In this document: piece after piece, positions 48,516 to 58,879 of the stretch
How positions within the stretch are numbered: the stretch's first letter is position 1
Layout: every line of letters starts with the position of its first letter
Source of the DNA: Siphlonurus alternatus
Lineage: Eukaryota > Arthropoda > Insecta > Ephemeroptera > Siphlonuridae
Assembly: GCA_949825025.1 (NCBI GenBank)
Contig: OX463778.1
Location: 22,625,551-22,689,550, forward strand
Length of the DNA: 64,000 bases
Reading direction: 5' to 3'
Translations under genes and position numbers: made by a program
Notes under the pieces: model-generated
Database searches by the model: none
Seen by the model: only the letters and a program-made list of their open reading frames with translations
Told to the model about the DNA's origin: nothing

Positions 48516-50315
48516 CTACCAGCGTCCGCGTCCATAGCCACTGTTGTATGTACCTCCATATCCAAGTCCACTACCGTAGTTAGAGTACCCTAGGCCCCCG
48601 CCATAACCCCCACCGTACCCTCCATACCCGCCATAACTTCCCAGACCTCCTAACCCAGAATTATATCCTCCGTAATTTCCAACACCCCCGGAGTAACCCC
48701 CATAACCTCCCGTGTACCCTACTCCGGAGTATCCTAGTCCTCCAGAATAGCTTCCGTACCCACCCCCTAAACCACCTCCATAACTACCCCCATATCCTCC
48801 CAAACCTCCCCCATATCCCCCCAGACCACCCCCATATCCAAGCCCTCCCAGGCCTAAGCCCGTGCCATAGCCGCTGTAGTAGCCTCCGATGCTCCGCTTG
48901 CTCTTGTCCGGGTTGTTCTCCACTGCAGAGGTGAGACCGGCGAACAGGACAGCGCCTGCGACGAGAGCCTGCAACACAACAACATAGCTACAGTTTGATG
49001 TGTTGCTAATTGCGAAATGAAATCTTAATTCATAAATGCAAAGTAATGCATTTATCATTTATATGATGTAATTTTAAATATTACTTGAACAATTTTACAC
49101 AAAGTACATATAGATTCTTTTCTATATTAAATCAGAATATTTTAATACCTGAATCCAACGTTATAACGTAATCTGTTTTGACAATATTGCAACAATACTT
49201 ACGAGTCAAATTTCTCCCATTTAAATAATTAAAGTGTTAAATTTTACTAGAATTACATAGACATCGTTCATCGTACTTTCATGTAAAACAGGCGCGCAAT
49301 CGAGGAGTCTTACTTTTACCAAGATTTAAAAAGATAATAGGCGTTATTTAACATTTATTTATTTGACACATTAATAATGGAAAAAAGTTACTCTTTAGAC
49401 TTACAAGTAAATTACATTTTGAGCACGAACTCTCAATAATTGCTTCCTACTAATTATAAAAACGTGAGCCGCAATTGATAGATTTTTTTATCTTTTGTTG
49501 TAATTAGTGTTTTAACAATTGCTTAATAAACCATTTTTTTAACTAACCGATTTTTATTGTTTCTTGCAAGGAGTACAATTCTCTTATAATTTAATCGAGT
49601 CTCATTAGAGGCAATTTAAGTGACTAGTCACTAGTCACAATCGATTTTTCTGGTTAGCTTATTTAGTACGCGTGGCAATTCCTTAAAATTTATGTTTAAT
49701 AGGTTCTAAAACCAGCTTAAATCGTTCACAAACCACAATTTAATTAATCCTTAGTTTAATGTTAAATATATAATAAGCTCATTTTATAATATAATATCTT
49801 TATACTACAAACATATATGATCAGTGCAAATTGTTGACTTAAAAAAAAATAAACTTCTGAAAGTACTGCATGTACTGTACAGTCACTCCTCGCCTCTAAA
49901 AAAAACCTTCTGCATCCTTGTTAATCAGCATGCCGTGTGTTATACTTACGGGGTATCGTGATTAATAAGGCTGCAGAAAGGAATTTTTCAAAGGCGATTA
50001 GTGTACATTAAACAAAATTCATGACTGATCTTATGGTCTTAAAATTTATCTTTAAAAAGAGTCTGTGACGATGTAAAAACATTCATTGAAATTTGAAAAT
50101 ATAATCGTCACCCTATAGATAAAAAATTGCCTTCGCCAAGAAGCAAAAAGTAACAATATTTAATGCTATATTTTTGACACTTATTTTTAAGTAAAAATTT
50201 TTGAATTAAAACTTCCAATTTGCTCTTTTTATACTTTTGCAAGGAACGTAAAATGCATTTTTTTTTCTGCGACTAGAGAGAAGCTTCACTTGTAACTTAC
50301 CAGTAGGAACTTCAT
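48516..50315 (-). CDS. Gly/Tyr/Ser-rich secreted protein, 155 aa
   Basis: Exon 1 (50301..50315) encodes MKFLL with donor GTAAGT. Exon 2 (48516..48968) follows acceptor TTGTGTTGCAG, in phase 0. Signal peptide MKFLLALVAGAVLFAGLTSA, short charged segment VENNPDKSKR ending in Lys-Arg, followed by SIGGYYSGYG. Here Ser replaces the Gly found after Lys-Arg in the other eight. The tail is GGLGGYGG and GGYGGYGG-rich with Ser and Asn, and ends YNSGYGRGRW, a basic end not seen in the others. The intron of 1332 bases is the longest of these nine and contains a TGTACA-ended element (49876..50007). Poly(A) signal is probably the ATTAAA near 48448. Cuticle-type structural role inferred. Confidence 0.86.
49876..50007. 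mobile_element. TGTACA-ended foldback element, copy 2 (intronic)
   Basis: A diverged relative of 3514..3637: TGTACAGTCACTCCTCGCC at the left, CTGCATCCTTGTTAAT and ATTAATAAGGCTGCAG inside, GGCGATTAGTGTACA at the right. It lies in the intron of the 155-aa gene. Confidence 0.6.
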
Positions 50316-50364
50316 GGTTGCTTGATGGTTGATTTGTGAGTGATGAACCTACTGACAAGTTGAG

Positions 50365-50374
50365 GGTATTTATG
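50365..50374 (-). promoter_or_regulatory. TATA-like box of the 155-aa gene
   Basis: CATAAATACC on minus, about 55 bases before the ATG at 50315, with TTGTCAGTAGG as a possible initiator shortly after. Weaker than the other TATA boxes. Confidence 0.6.
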
Positions 50375-50639
50375 TGTAAAAATGTCTCCTCCCATATCCA
50401 CTCATGTATGACTCTAATCATGTAAACTGGTGCTAAAGAAGCATGTGTTTACACTGATTGCTTTTGTAGTCACGTTGTCGCAGTTTTTCCCAAGCTCGTT
50501 GCGAAGAGAACACTGATGCTCCCTTTGTATTTAGTGAAGCCTGACCGCGTCATTCACTGCAAGGTTGCGTCACGTGCTGGAGAGCTCAACGTCTGCAAAA
50601 TCCGGCTACAATAATTGTCACACTAAAACTTATGAAGGA

Positions 50640-51560
50640 CAAGTCAGTGAGAAAACCAATGAATTTTAATTAATTTTGTTTGAAATATCATAAAATTTAT
50701 TTTCAGTGTCAATTTTTTATTGCCATAAAAATGATTAATTTTAAAAAATTTTAGAAAGGAAATTTTTATGGTTCAGTAAATTTACATGTAATTATTTTAT
50801 AAGGTTACTTTTTTTTTACTTGAATGTAATTTTTTTAAATTACTTCTTTATCAATAAGTTATTTTCAAGATAATATCATCTAACCTAATTCTGATAAAAA
50901 AATCTTGTATATCTGTCTAAAAACTAAAAATAATGATGTGAAACCAACCGGTAAGGCCTATAAAATTTGATCTTTTACTTTTATTTCATATCTGAATAAT
51001 TATTTATATAATTATACATTAATATTAAAAACATAAAATATCTGTTACATTAAATTTTATTTTCAGCATTATTTTACAAATTTATATATTATACATATTT
51101 TTTTTCGTAAGTTAAATTTTATCTCCATTTACGATATACATCAATGCCATTAATTTTTTTATAGTATTATGCTTAGAGGCACTATAACCATCTGTTATTA
51201 ATTTACATAATTACACCTTTTATTTCCTTGTTATATGCGTTCTTTGCATCAACCATATTTCTGCTGTTGTTGTAGTATCTTACAAGTTTTCTAATTAATT
51301 GAAGTTGATTTAATCTGCATACGTAATAAATTTATTAGAACATACTGACAAGAATATCTTATTACATTTCTATCATATTACATACATGTAAATTTCAACT
51401 ATCTTTCAATTGAGTTCCTGCAGTTCTACTATTTCATAAAAAAATACAACTAGGTAAAGTGGATTTACATTTGAGAGATTTTTGTAAGCAATGTGATCTG
51501 AATATTGCATGCATATACTTGTTGTGAAATCCTATGGCGACCATCTTTGTTCACGATGCT
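50640..51560. other. AT-rich intergenic stretch
   Basis: Nothing was recognised. Confidence 0.4.
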
Positions 51561-51567
51561 GTTCATG

Positions 51568-51658
51568 AACCAGCAATATGCATTTTCAACTAAGATCATA
51601 ATCCCATCTTTTTATAATACCAGGAAATTGACCCTTACTGAAAATGCATATTGCCGGT
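51568..51658. repeat. Inverted repeat with 21-base arms
   Basis: AACCAGCAATATGCATTTTCA at the left is matched by the reverse complement of TGAAAATGCATATTGCCGGT at the right, with two mismatches, around a loop of about 50 bases. Probable foldback element. Confidence 0.7.
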
Positions 51659-51677
51659 TTTGAAACTAGGCAACTCC

Positions 51678-51842
51678 TATACTAAGGTTCACATTTAACT
51701 TGGGTTTCATCGGAAACGTTCGGGTGTCCTTCGCCTCGGCTCGGTCAGTGAAGTTCTTCTGGTTCTTCGTTACAAACAAGCACCAATGATAAAAAACGTT
51801 ACTAACACGACAAAAACCAAGTTAAATGTGAACTAGAGTATA
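51678..51842. mobile_element. 165-bp MITE with GGTTCACATTTAACTTGG ends
   Basis: TATACTAAGGTTCACATTTA at the left pairs with the reverse complement of TAAATGTGAACTAGAGTATA at the right, and the match continues through ACTTGG. The inside is GC-richer and non-coding. TA dinucleotides sit at both outer ends. Confidence 0.75.
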
Positions 51843-51963
51843 TGAATTGCTTGGAGAAATGAACTTTACGGTAAGTGTGACAAAATTGCATCGAATTTGA
51901 TTATTTATTGCAGCTCATGTGAATCCACCTTACAGAAAAAACTTCAATTGATTCATGTTTTTA

Positions 51964-51967
51964 TATA

Positions 51968-52014
<47 letters not shown>

Positions 52015-52034
52015 TTATATATATATATATATAT
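51964..52034. repeat. TA/TG microsatellite
   Basis: TA repeats broken by TGTGTATA and TGTGTGTTTA, with ATGAATCA-type sequence on the two sides (CATGTTTATATA / TATATAAACATG), so the whole is a near palindrome. Confidence 0.9.
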
Positions 52035-52210
52035 AAACATGAATCAAACATTTTTTTAATATTTTTAACGATGTTTAGTCGTTTTTAGAGGATGAATCAT
52101 CATGTTTTACACAACACAACAATTAATCGTGATAATTAAAGTAATAAAAAAATACTAATTGAATTTAACTTTATATTATGCATGACAAAATAAAACAGCA
52201 CAATAAAATA

Positions 52211-52212
<2 letters not shown>

Positions 52213-52290
<78 letters not shown>
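52213..52290. repeat. TA microsatellite, about 39 units
   Basis: An uninterrupted TA run. Confidence 0.95.
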
Positions 52291-52297
<7 letters not shown>

Positions 52298-52931
52298 TAA
52301 ATGTCCTGTATTATAATGTTTGCCATGTTTATCAGAAACCAATATCAAATAATGATTTCATATCATAAAAAAAATTACTAATATTTACCATATTGGTTAA
52401 TTATACTCAATTAGTATATTCAAATTAATGCTTTTAACTTACAGATTCTAGAGAGTTGTCGTCGTTGAATATTTATATTAAAGCATATGTATATAAATAT
52501 TAGCTAATTAAAACTATGTAATCCGTATAACTATTTATAATAACTCTCTTGAACTATTTTACAATAATTCATAAGACACTAATTTATATTTTATTTACAT
52601 ATCACTTTCACTTTTAAAAATTAAATTTTGACAAAAGTGTAACTAATCTTTCCCTTTTTGATTAATAAATATTATTATTCCATGCGGAAATAGGACATTT
52701 GTTGTGAAACCCCTGGCATTCTATCAACCCGCGATACTCCGGAGTTCCGAGAGTGGTAGATCCTCCCAGGAGTCAGTGAAAGTGATTAAGGGGCGGGGCA
52801 GGGCGGGAGGAACCGCGCCCAAATTTAGCATTAAAAAACAACTGTCCTCATTTATATTTTCAAAATCTCATTTTCATTAATATACTAAAAAAAAAATACA
52901 ATTTATAAATATAATTTTAAATTAATAAATA

Positions 52932-53637
52932 TCACAATACAGCAAAATAACCATGACCATGTCCATGTCCACCAATATGAAGACCAACTCCAAAACCACC
53001 AACATGTAAAGTATAAATACTTTCATGTGCTGGAATTGGAGAAATATAACCTTTATAAATATGAATAGTTGATGCTGATGATGCATATCCAAGAGAATGT
53101 CCATTTACTGTAGAAGCTGGATGAGGTAATACATGATGATGAATTTCTTCAGTTAAAGGTACTGAAACTGGATGATGTATTTGTGTAATAGTATGAGTTA
53201 CTTTTGGTTCAATTGGATCAGAATTATGAATTGCCTGAAGTGAAGTTGTTGAAACAGCTGGATGATCAATCAAATGGTCTACAGCTGTTGTAATGACTTG
53301 AGGCGATGTGACTGCTGTTACATGTAGTGGAGGGGGATGTGAAATAATCACTAACAACTTGGATGATTTGATCCCCTCAACCACTCCTGTTGTTAGAGTC
53401 ACTTTACTTGGTGCCCCCACTACTAATCCTGAGCCAAAGTTAAACATCTGAAACATAAGCAGCATATATATATAACCGTTAGTATCTTTTTATTCTCATA
53501 TATATAAACACAACAATAGGATCATGCATTAAAAGTGTTACATATTTTATATATTAAAAAAAAAGAGAAAATATAGCTCATGCATATGCACTTACCAATA
53601 GAAGAAGAAGAAAGTAACACCAAACACTATGATACAT
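52932..53637 (-). CDS. Secreted His/Thr/Pro-rich protein, 185 aa, AT-rich codons
   Basis: Exon 1 (53596..53637) encodes MYHSVWCYFLLLLL with donor GTAAGT. Exon 2 (52932..53447) follows acceptor ATGTTTCAG after a 148-base intron, in phase 0. Signal peptide runs through MFNFGSGLVVGA. The mature part is not of the AAPA or GYGG type and has no Lys-Arg-Gly site: it has Val/Thr/His-rich text (HHPVSVPLTEEIHHHVLPHP), a short module SLGYASSAST and the end HIGGHGHGHGYFAVL. Nearly all third codon positions are A or T, unlike the GC-ended codons of the neighbours. A cuticle or extracellular role is possible from the His-rich Gly end and the position, but the family is not recognised. A TA run at 53673..53686 may serve as TATA box. 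Confidence 0.72.
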
Positions 53638-54817
53638 TTTTAATATTATAATCTTATTATTATAATTTCACAATATATATATATATCACGAGGCACACAA
53701 TAGTATTGTCACTATAATTATAATAAAAGAAAATAAAGTGTTATAATAAATCGTGCAATGAAGTTAACTTATGATAAAAAAATTTCCAATATATGTTTTT
53801 GTTTTTTGAGGTAAATAGAATATTTGATATAATTGGTTCTCAATATGTGTGACTTGTTTGGTTGAGAGTTGCCTGTGTGAATGAGAAATGTTTAGAGAGG
53901 GAGAAAGTGACATGGTCTGTATGTGGAGCCTTTACGGAATGGGAGATATGCATAAGGACACCAAGCAGCCAGTATTCAAGTAAAGCTAGCTTACTTGCTT
54001 GCGTGCTTGCTTTGCTTGGCACGATAAACCAATATAGTTGAGGTAAGTATAACAACAAATACAGCACGACAACTTTACTACCTCATGACCACCTTGCTAT
54101 AATATGCTATATACCTTATTCCTTTCTTATTTTTATTTATTTTTTTTTTTTATTCCTATAGTTAACTTACCACGCCCTCTTATTACAAACGGTTCACCGG
54201 ACCAATTTGGCCATGACCTAAAGTTTAAGCCATAAAGCGCCGGCGCCAATAATATACCTTAAAATTTATTTTTATAAAGCAAAAAAACAGCCTTCGTGGT
54301 GGCCTCATTACCTTAATTATATTAAGTTTTATTATTATTAGTCTAAAAAAAATATATCGTCAACGTAACCTCAGGGTATAATTTGTAAACATAGTTATTA
54401 AATATTCAGAGATCTTATATTAAAAGTTTTTAATTTAATTATAATTAAATAATTAAACACCTATATTTTAATGAAGTGTTAAAATCTTCAATCACCTTTT
54501 TATTTAAATTGTGAACATACAAGATACAGCGATACAGCTATGGTTATAGACAAGAACGTTTGATGATTCAATAGAAATTGCTTGTTATAATGTGGGTGGA
54601 TTTATTAACTCTCTCGGAATATACCTCTAGTATGCTAAAGGTTAGTTTTTTAAATTTCTTTATGAGGTAACGACCTTATATACCTTATAAATAGATTTTG
54701 GTCAATAAGTTCTTATATCATGTAGCCTGAAATGGGCATGAAATTTTTTGTTTTTATTTTACAATGCTAATCAGCGCAGTCAAGTTACAAGACTAGCAAG
54801 TCAAAGCAAGCAAGTCA

Positions 54818-55596
54818 AAGTTGCTAGGGTTTGTCAGTAGAAATGTGAGAGGCTGTTCACAAAAAATTAAAAAATTAGCCTATGTTACATTAATTAGACC
54901 AATATTAACATATGGTACCCCGGCGTGGCATCCTACTACCAAGTCAAACATACATTGCCTTCAGGCTATACAAAATCGTGCTATTAAAATCATTTATGGA
55001 AGTAGCAAACCCTCTGTGGATAAGTCCAAGCTGTTACCCCTTGGTATGCAGCTTTTGTACAATGATCTCTCATTTTTTAATAGTTGTTTGTCTGGACGAA
55101 CCGATGTTAATATTATGCAAAATATTCGTCATGGTGTATCTGTGCGTGGTGAGGGCGGGCAGAAACTCATTCCGCCTAAGCCCAGAACGACTGCATTCAA
55201 AAATGGTTATGTGTATCGTAGTGTGATGAGCTGGAATACACTCCCGCCCAGCCTCAAGATCGTCCACCCCCCTGTGGTGTTTAAGCGTTTATGCAAGACA
55301 TATTTGGTTGACTTATGTTCGCAGAACCAATAATTTTATAATTAAAAGTGCTATTTAATTTTACTTTAATTTTGACAATGTTAATAATAACAGACTTATT
55401 ATTCTATTTTATTAACTTTAATCATTTATGCATTTGTTTTGTTTTTGTTCTTCTTATAAATTGGATATAATACCACATACTGTGTTATGGTGCTGCTTGT
55501 GCCGTGTATTTTATCCTTTTCACCTCAATTGTTTGTCATATATGTTTTTTTTTTGTATATGTACTTGGGTGAATAAAAAATAAATAAATAAATAAG
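54818..55596 (+). mobile_element. 5'-truncated LINE (CR1/Jockey-like), C-terminal part of reverse transcriptase
   Basis: The frame 54818..55333 encodes about 170 residues of the typical end of a non-LTR polyprotein after the catalytic core: LGFVSRN, KKLAYVTLIRPILTYGTPAW, LQAIQNRAIKIIYG, and a final VMSWNTLPPSLK motif. A 240-base 3' UTR follows, and the tail is AAATA repeats (55577..55596), as expected of a LINE end. The catalytic YxDD part is missing, so this is a dead 5'-truncated copy. AAGCAAGTCAAAG-like short direct repeats lie just before the break. It is the only retrotransposon with a readable frame in the window. Confidence 0.85.
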
Positions 55597-55599
55597 AGT

Positions 55600-58250
55600 A
55601 TATCGATATCTTGAACTCTTGATGTTATAACTTGTTTCATTAAAATATATACCAATATGTTATTGTTATTTTTTTTAAGTTATTACAAAGTTGATTACGA
55701 ACCAATTTTTGGTATTGTTTACTATTGTTTTGATTTTAACAATTGCTAAAATTTGATAATTTTTTTTATTAGATTGTGAAGGGCCTTTGTGTAGTTAGAT
55801 TAAGATATTGGAAGGTCACAACAACAATAATACTTTCGAAATTTATTCATTGTTGACTCATAACAATATATTACAGCTGCATTGTTACTGATACATTTTA
55901 GATTTTATGCAGTACACTTCCAGACATTCTGAAATTTATCTATGGGCGCTGTCATTCAGTCTGTAGAAGCTTTTGGTGAACTTGAACTCGTCAAATTACT
56001 GGAGTGAGTTATACTTATACTTTATTTCAAAAATGCATGGTGAATCTTCTGTTTATTAGAGCTGCATCAAATCACTTAGGGAAACGTTCCATCTCTATTG
56101 AGGTGTACCTCTGTCATAAGTCGTTCAACAAATTCTTTACTGTAGTAAGTAGGTAGGAGGCAATAACATCTGATTTAAAATTGTAAAACTTGCCATGAAA
56201 ATGTACTCTTTAAAAAGTTTAGGTTTATAGTGTTGACACACACACAGTATTAATCTTGTATTACAACCTACAACGAACCTTCCTACGCGTACTTATCATT
56301 AAATTTATCACGTAGATTTATCAAACATACAGCTGCTTGTATTTTTATTTCAAGTATTAATATTTATTTACTATACCAATGTATCGTGAAGTACTTATAA
56401 AATGTAATATGTTCTCACTGAAATGTGTTTTATTGCTGTTATGTAATTTAATAATTTAGAAGTAAAGTTAAACTTTACTCTCAATTATATTGCTTTAAAT
56501 TATTTATTTATTCTTTCCAATTATTACACTCGATTTAAAAGTGAAGAAATTTTCATATGTTCTTTATGATATGGACGAAAATAGCTTTTTTAAATGGTTT
56601 TACGTGATGAAACAAAAAAACGTGAACTCTGCAATAAACAAAAAAAAAATCTTTAATTAAAAAATACAGCATATTATATTCATTCTAATATATGGTCATA
56701 CGTTCTACCATGAGTCCTACTTTACATATTAATATTTTAATTATTATTGTTTTAATTTAAAACTAAATATTCCATATTGCAATGAATACGGTGCAACAAT
56801 AAAAAATACGTAAGTTACTGACATATTTTATTGCTGTGATTATTGCAATAAATAATTTTCTCTTCTATTAGCAATTATTAACTTGTATGTGAAAGATCAT
56901 ATATGCATAATTAATAGAACTAGGTCTGTTTGAAATTGCACACAGTTATTTGCAAATAAGTGGGTCTTTTTGACGAGAAAATCGTTCAACAATCACCAAC
57001 ATACATGCGCTGAAATCACATGGAAGATTGAAGTATTTTCAGTTACTGACAGAACCTCTTTGTTTTGCACCTCCCTTTAAAACAATGTTTTTTTGTCTAC
57101 CTGTATGAACACCGCGCCTCTATCTGGAGCAAGCAAGCAGAGTGTTTTACTTTCTCTAGCCATAAAGGAATCACATTCTGAACCGGTCTTCTCGCACTAA
57201 AATAAAAACACTACCTCACCAGAAACATGTCACATTATGCAATATGTATAAGACTCGCTGAAAAATTATCACAGCAGCACATTAAAATGCAAAGTATAAA
57301 AAAAGGGTAATTTTATTATAATGAGTGGGTATTATAATCGTGAATCGTTTATTATTATCTAACTATCAGTAAAAAATAAAGTGTTACAATGTATAACATT
57401 AATGTAATATTTATATTATTTAAAACCATGACTATTTCAAAATTATAATAATATATATTACTTCATTCATCATTAAAATTTTACAGTATTATGCTATTAT
57501 GTATATTTTATAGGACGCAAAAATTAGTTATAATATAAAAAGTTGAAATAAATAAGAGAGTTTGATAAAAGTTAATTATATAAAAAAATTGAAAGGAAAA
57601 ATATTTTTTAATTGATATGATATAATATTTTAAGACTTAAATGCTTAAATGAGAAAAAAATCCTTTTTTATTATTAAAATATTTCAAGTTGACTTTATTG
57701 ATTTGGTGGGTTTCACTGAACCAATATTATTGCATAGATACAATAAATATTATAATAAAATTATCTAAAATATCTAATGTGCAGTATTACAGACTAGATT
57801 TATTCTAAGATTTTTTTATTTTAATATAATATTAAGTAAGTCTATACTGTAAACTAAATAATTTTATCTGAAGTTATTGTCAGTTACGTTATTGTACAAC
57901 GTATATCATTGTAGGTCTGTAGGGAGGGGGAAAACAATTGAAGAATGTAATCAAATTAAATTCCGCTCAGATTTTAACGTTCCGAGATGGGTAGACTTAT
58001 TTATACCTTCTATTTTTCTAGAACAGTTTAAAGTTAACCAACATTTTATCAAATGTGGTGGGAACGTTTCATCTATAAATTAATTATCTAGTATATATCT
58101 ATTTATTATCTTATAATAATTTTATGTATATATTTATATATTATAATATAATTTCTATATTATTAAAGCTGTGCATTATAAATACAATATTTATATCTAT
58201 GGGAACATTGGAAACACTATAAATGTAAAACAAGACAGCTAAATAAATAT
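55600..58250. other. AT-rich stretch without recognised genes
   Basis: A 68-codon plus frame at 57877..58083 (TIEECNQIKFRSDFNVPRWV) follows an AG acceptor-like site and could be an exon or a transposase fragment; it was not recognised. A GC-richer patch at 57050..57200 is also unexplained. Confidence 0.3.
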
Positions 58251-58251
58251 A

Positions 58252-58255
<4 letters not shown>

Positions 58256-58346
<91 letters not shown>
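58256..58346. repeat. TA microsatellite, about 45 units
   Basis: The longest simple repeat of the window. It may be collapsed or misestimated in assembly. Confidence 0.95.
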
Positions 58347-58348
<2 letters not shown>

Positions 58349-58840
58349 GATAAATATTTCCATTAAATTGAAATCTTTAAAGTATAATCATATATGATAA
58401 ATAACCTTAAAATAACCTGTATCACAATTTGTAGATTATTTGAGTTGACTTATTTCAGCTTCTGGTGTCTTGTTAAAAAATATGAACAGCATGTAAGATA
58501 ATTTGCTCTATGTTATTGTTGTATTTTTTTAATCATTCTATATAATTACTGTATAATCATCCTGTCTATATGTATCTATTGAGTATTAATGTTCTATGTA
58601 AATTTCTATCTGGCAAATAATAGCAATAAAAAATTGTTACATTTTTTTATGAATCAAACAAAATAATAAAAATACATTCAAATCTTTAAAATAAAATATT
58701 CCATTTAACTTTACAGATGATACAGTGTTAAATTCATTCATGAAATTCATACTTTTGCTATATATTTATAATATACGCGTACATAGTAACTTTTTTTTTA
58801 GTAGAACCAGTAGAGATAGAACCATAGAACCATAGTAGAA

Positions 58841-58874
58841 CCAGAGAGCTTTAATTTGAATTAAAGCTCTCTGG
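58841..58874. repeat. 34-bp palindrome with 2-base centre
   Basis: Two perfect 16-base arms (CCAGAGAGCTTTAATT and its reverse complement) around TG. GTAGAACCA-type sequence is present on both sides and repeated just upstream (58800..58840). Confidence 0.9.
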
Positions 58875-58879
58875 TAGAA

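Noticed and set aside
52136..52348. Frame of Tyr-Ile repeats (also 51897..52088)
   Set aside because: Translation of TA microsatellites.
54912..55267. Two other frames over the LINE
   Set aside because: Out of frame with the recognisable reverse transcriptase end.
57100..57240. Minus-strand ATG with MARESKTLCLLAPDRGAVF before a GTAGAC donor
   Set aside because: Weak donor, no TATA at array spacing and no partner exon.
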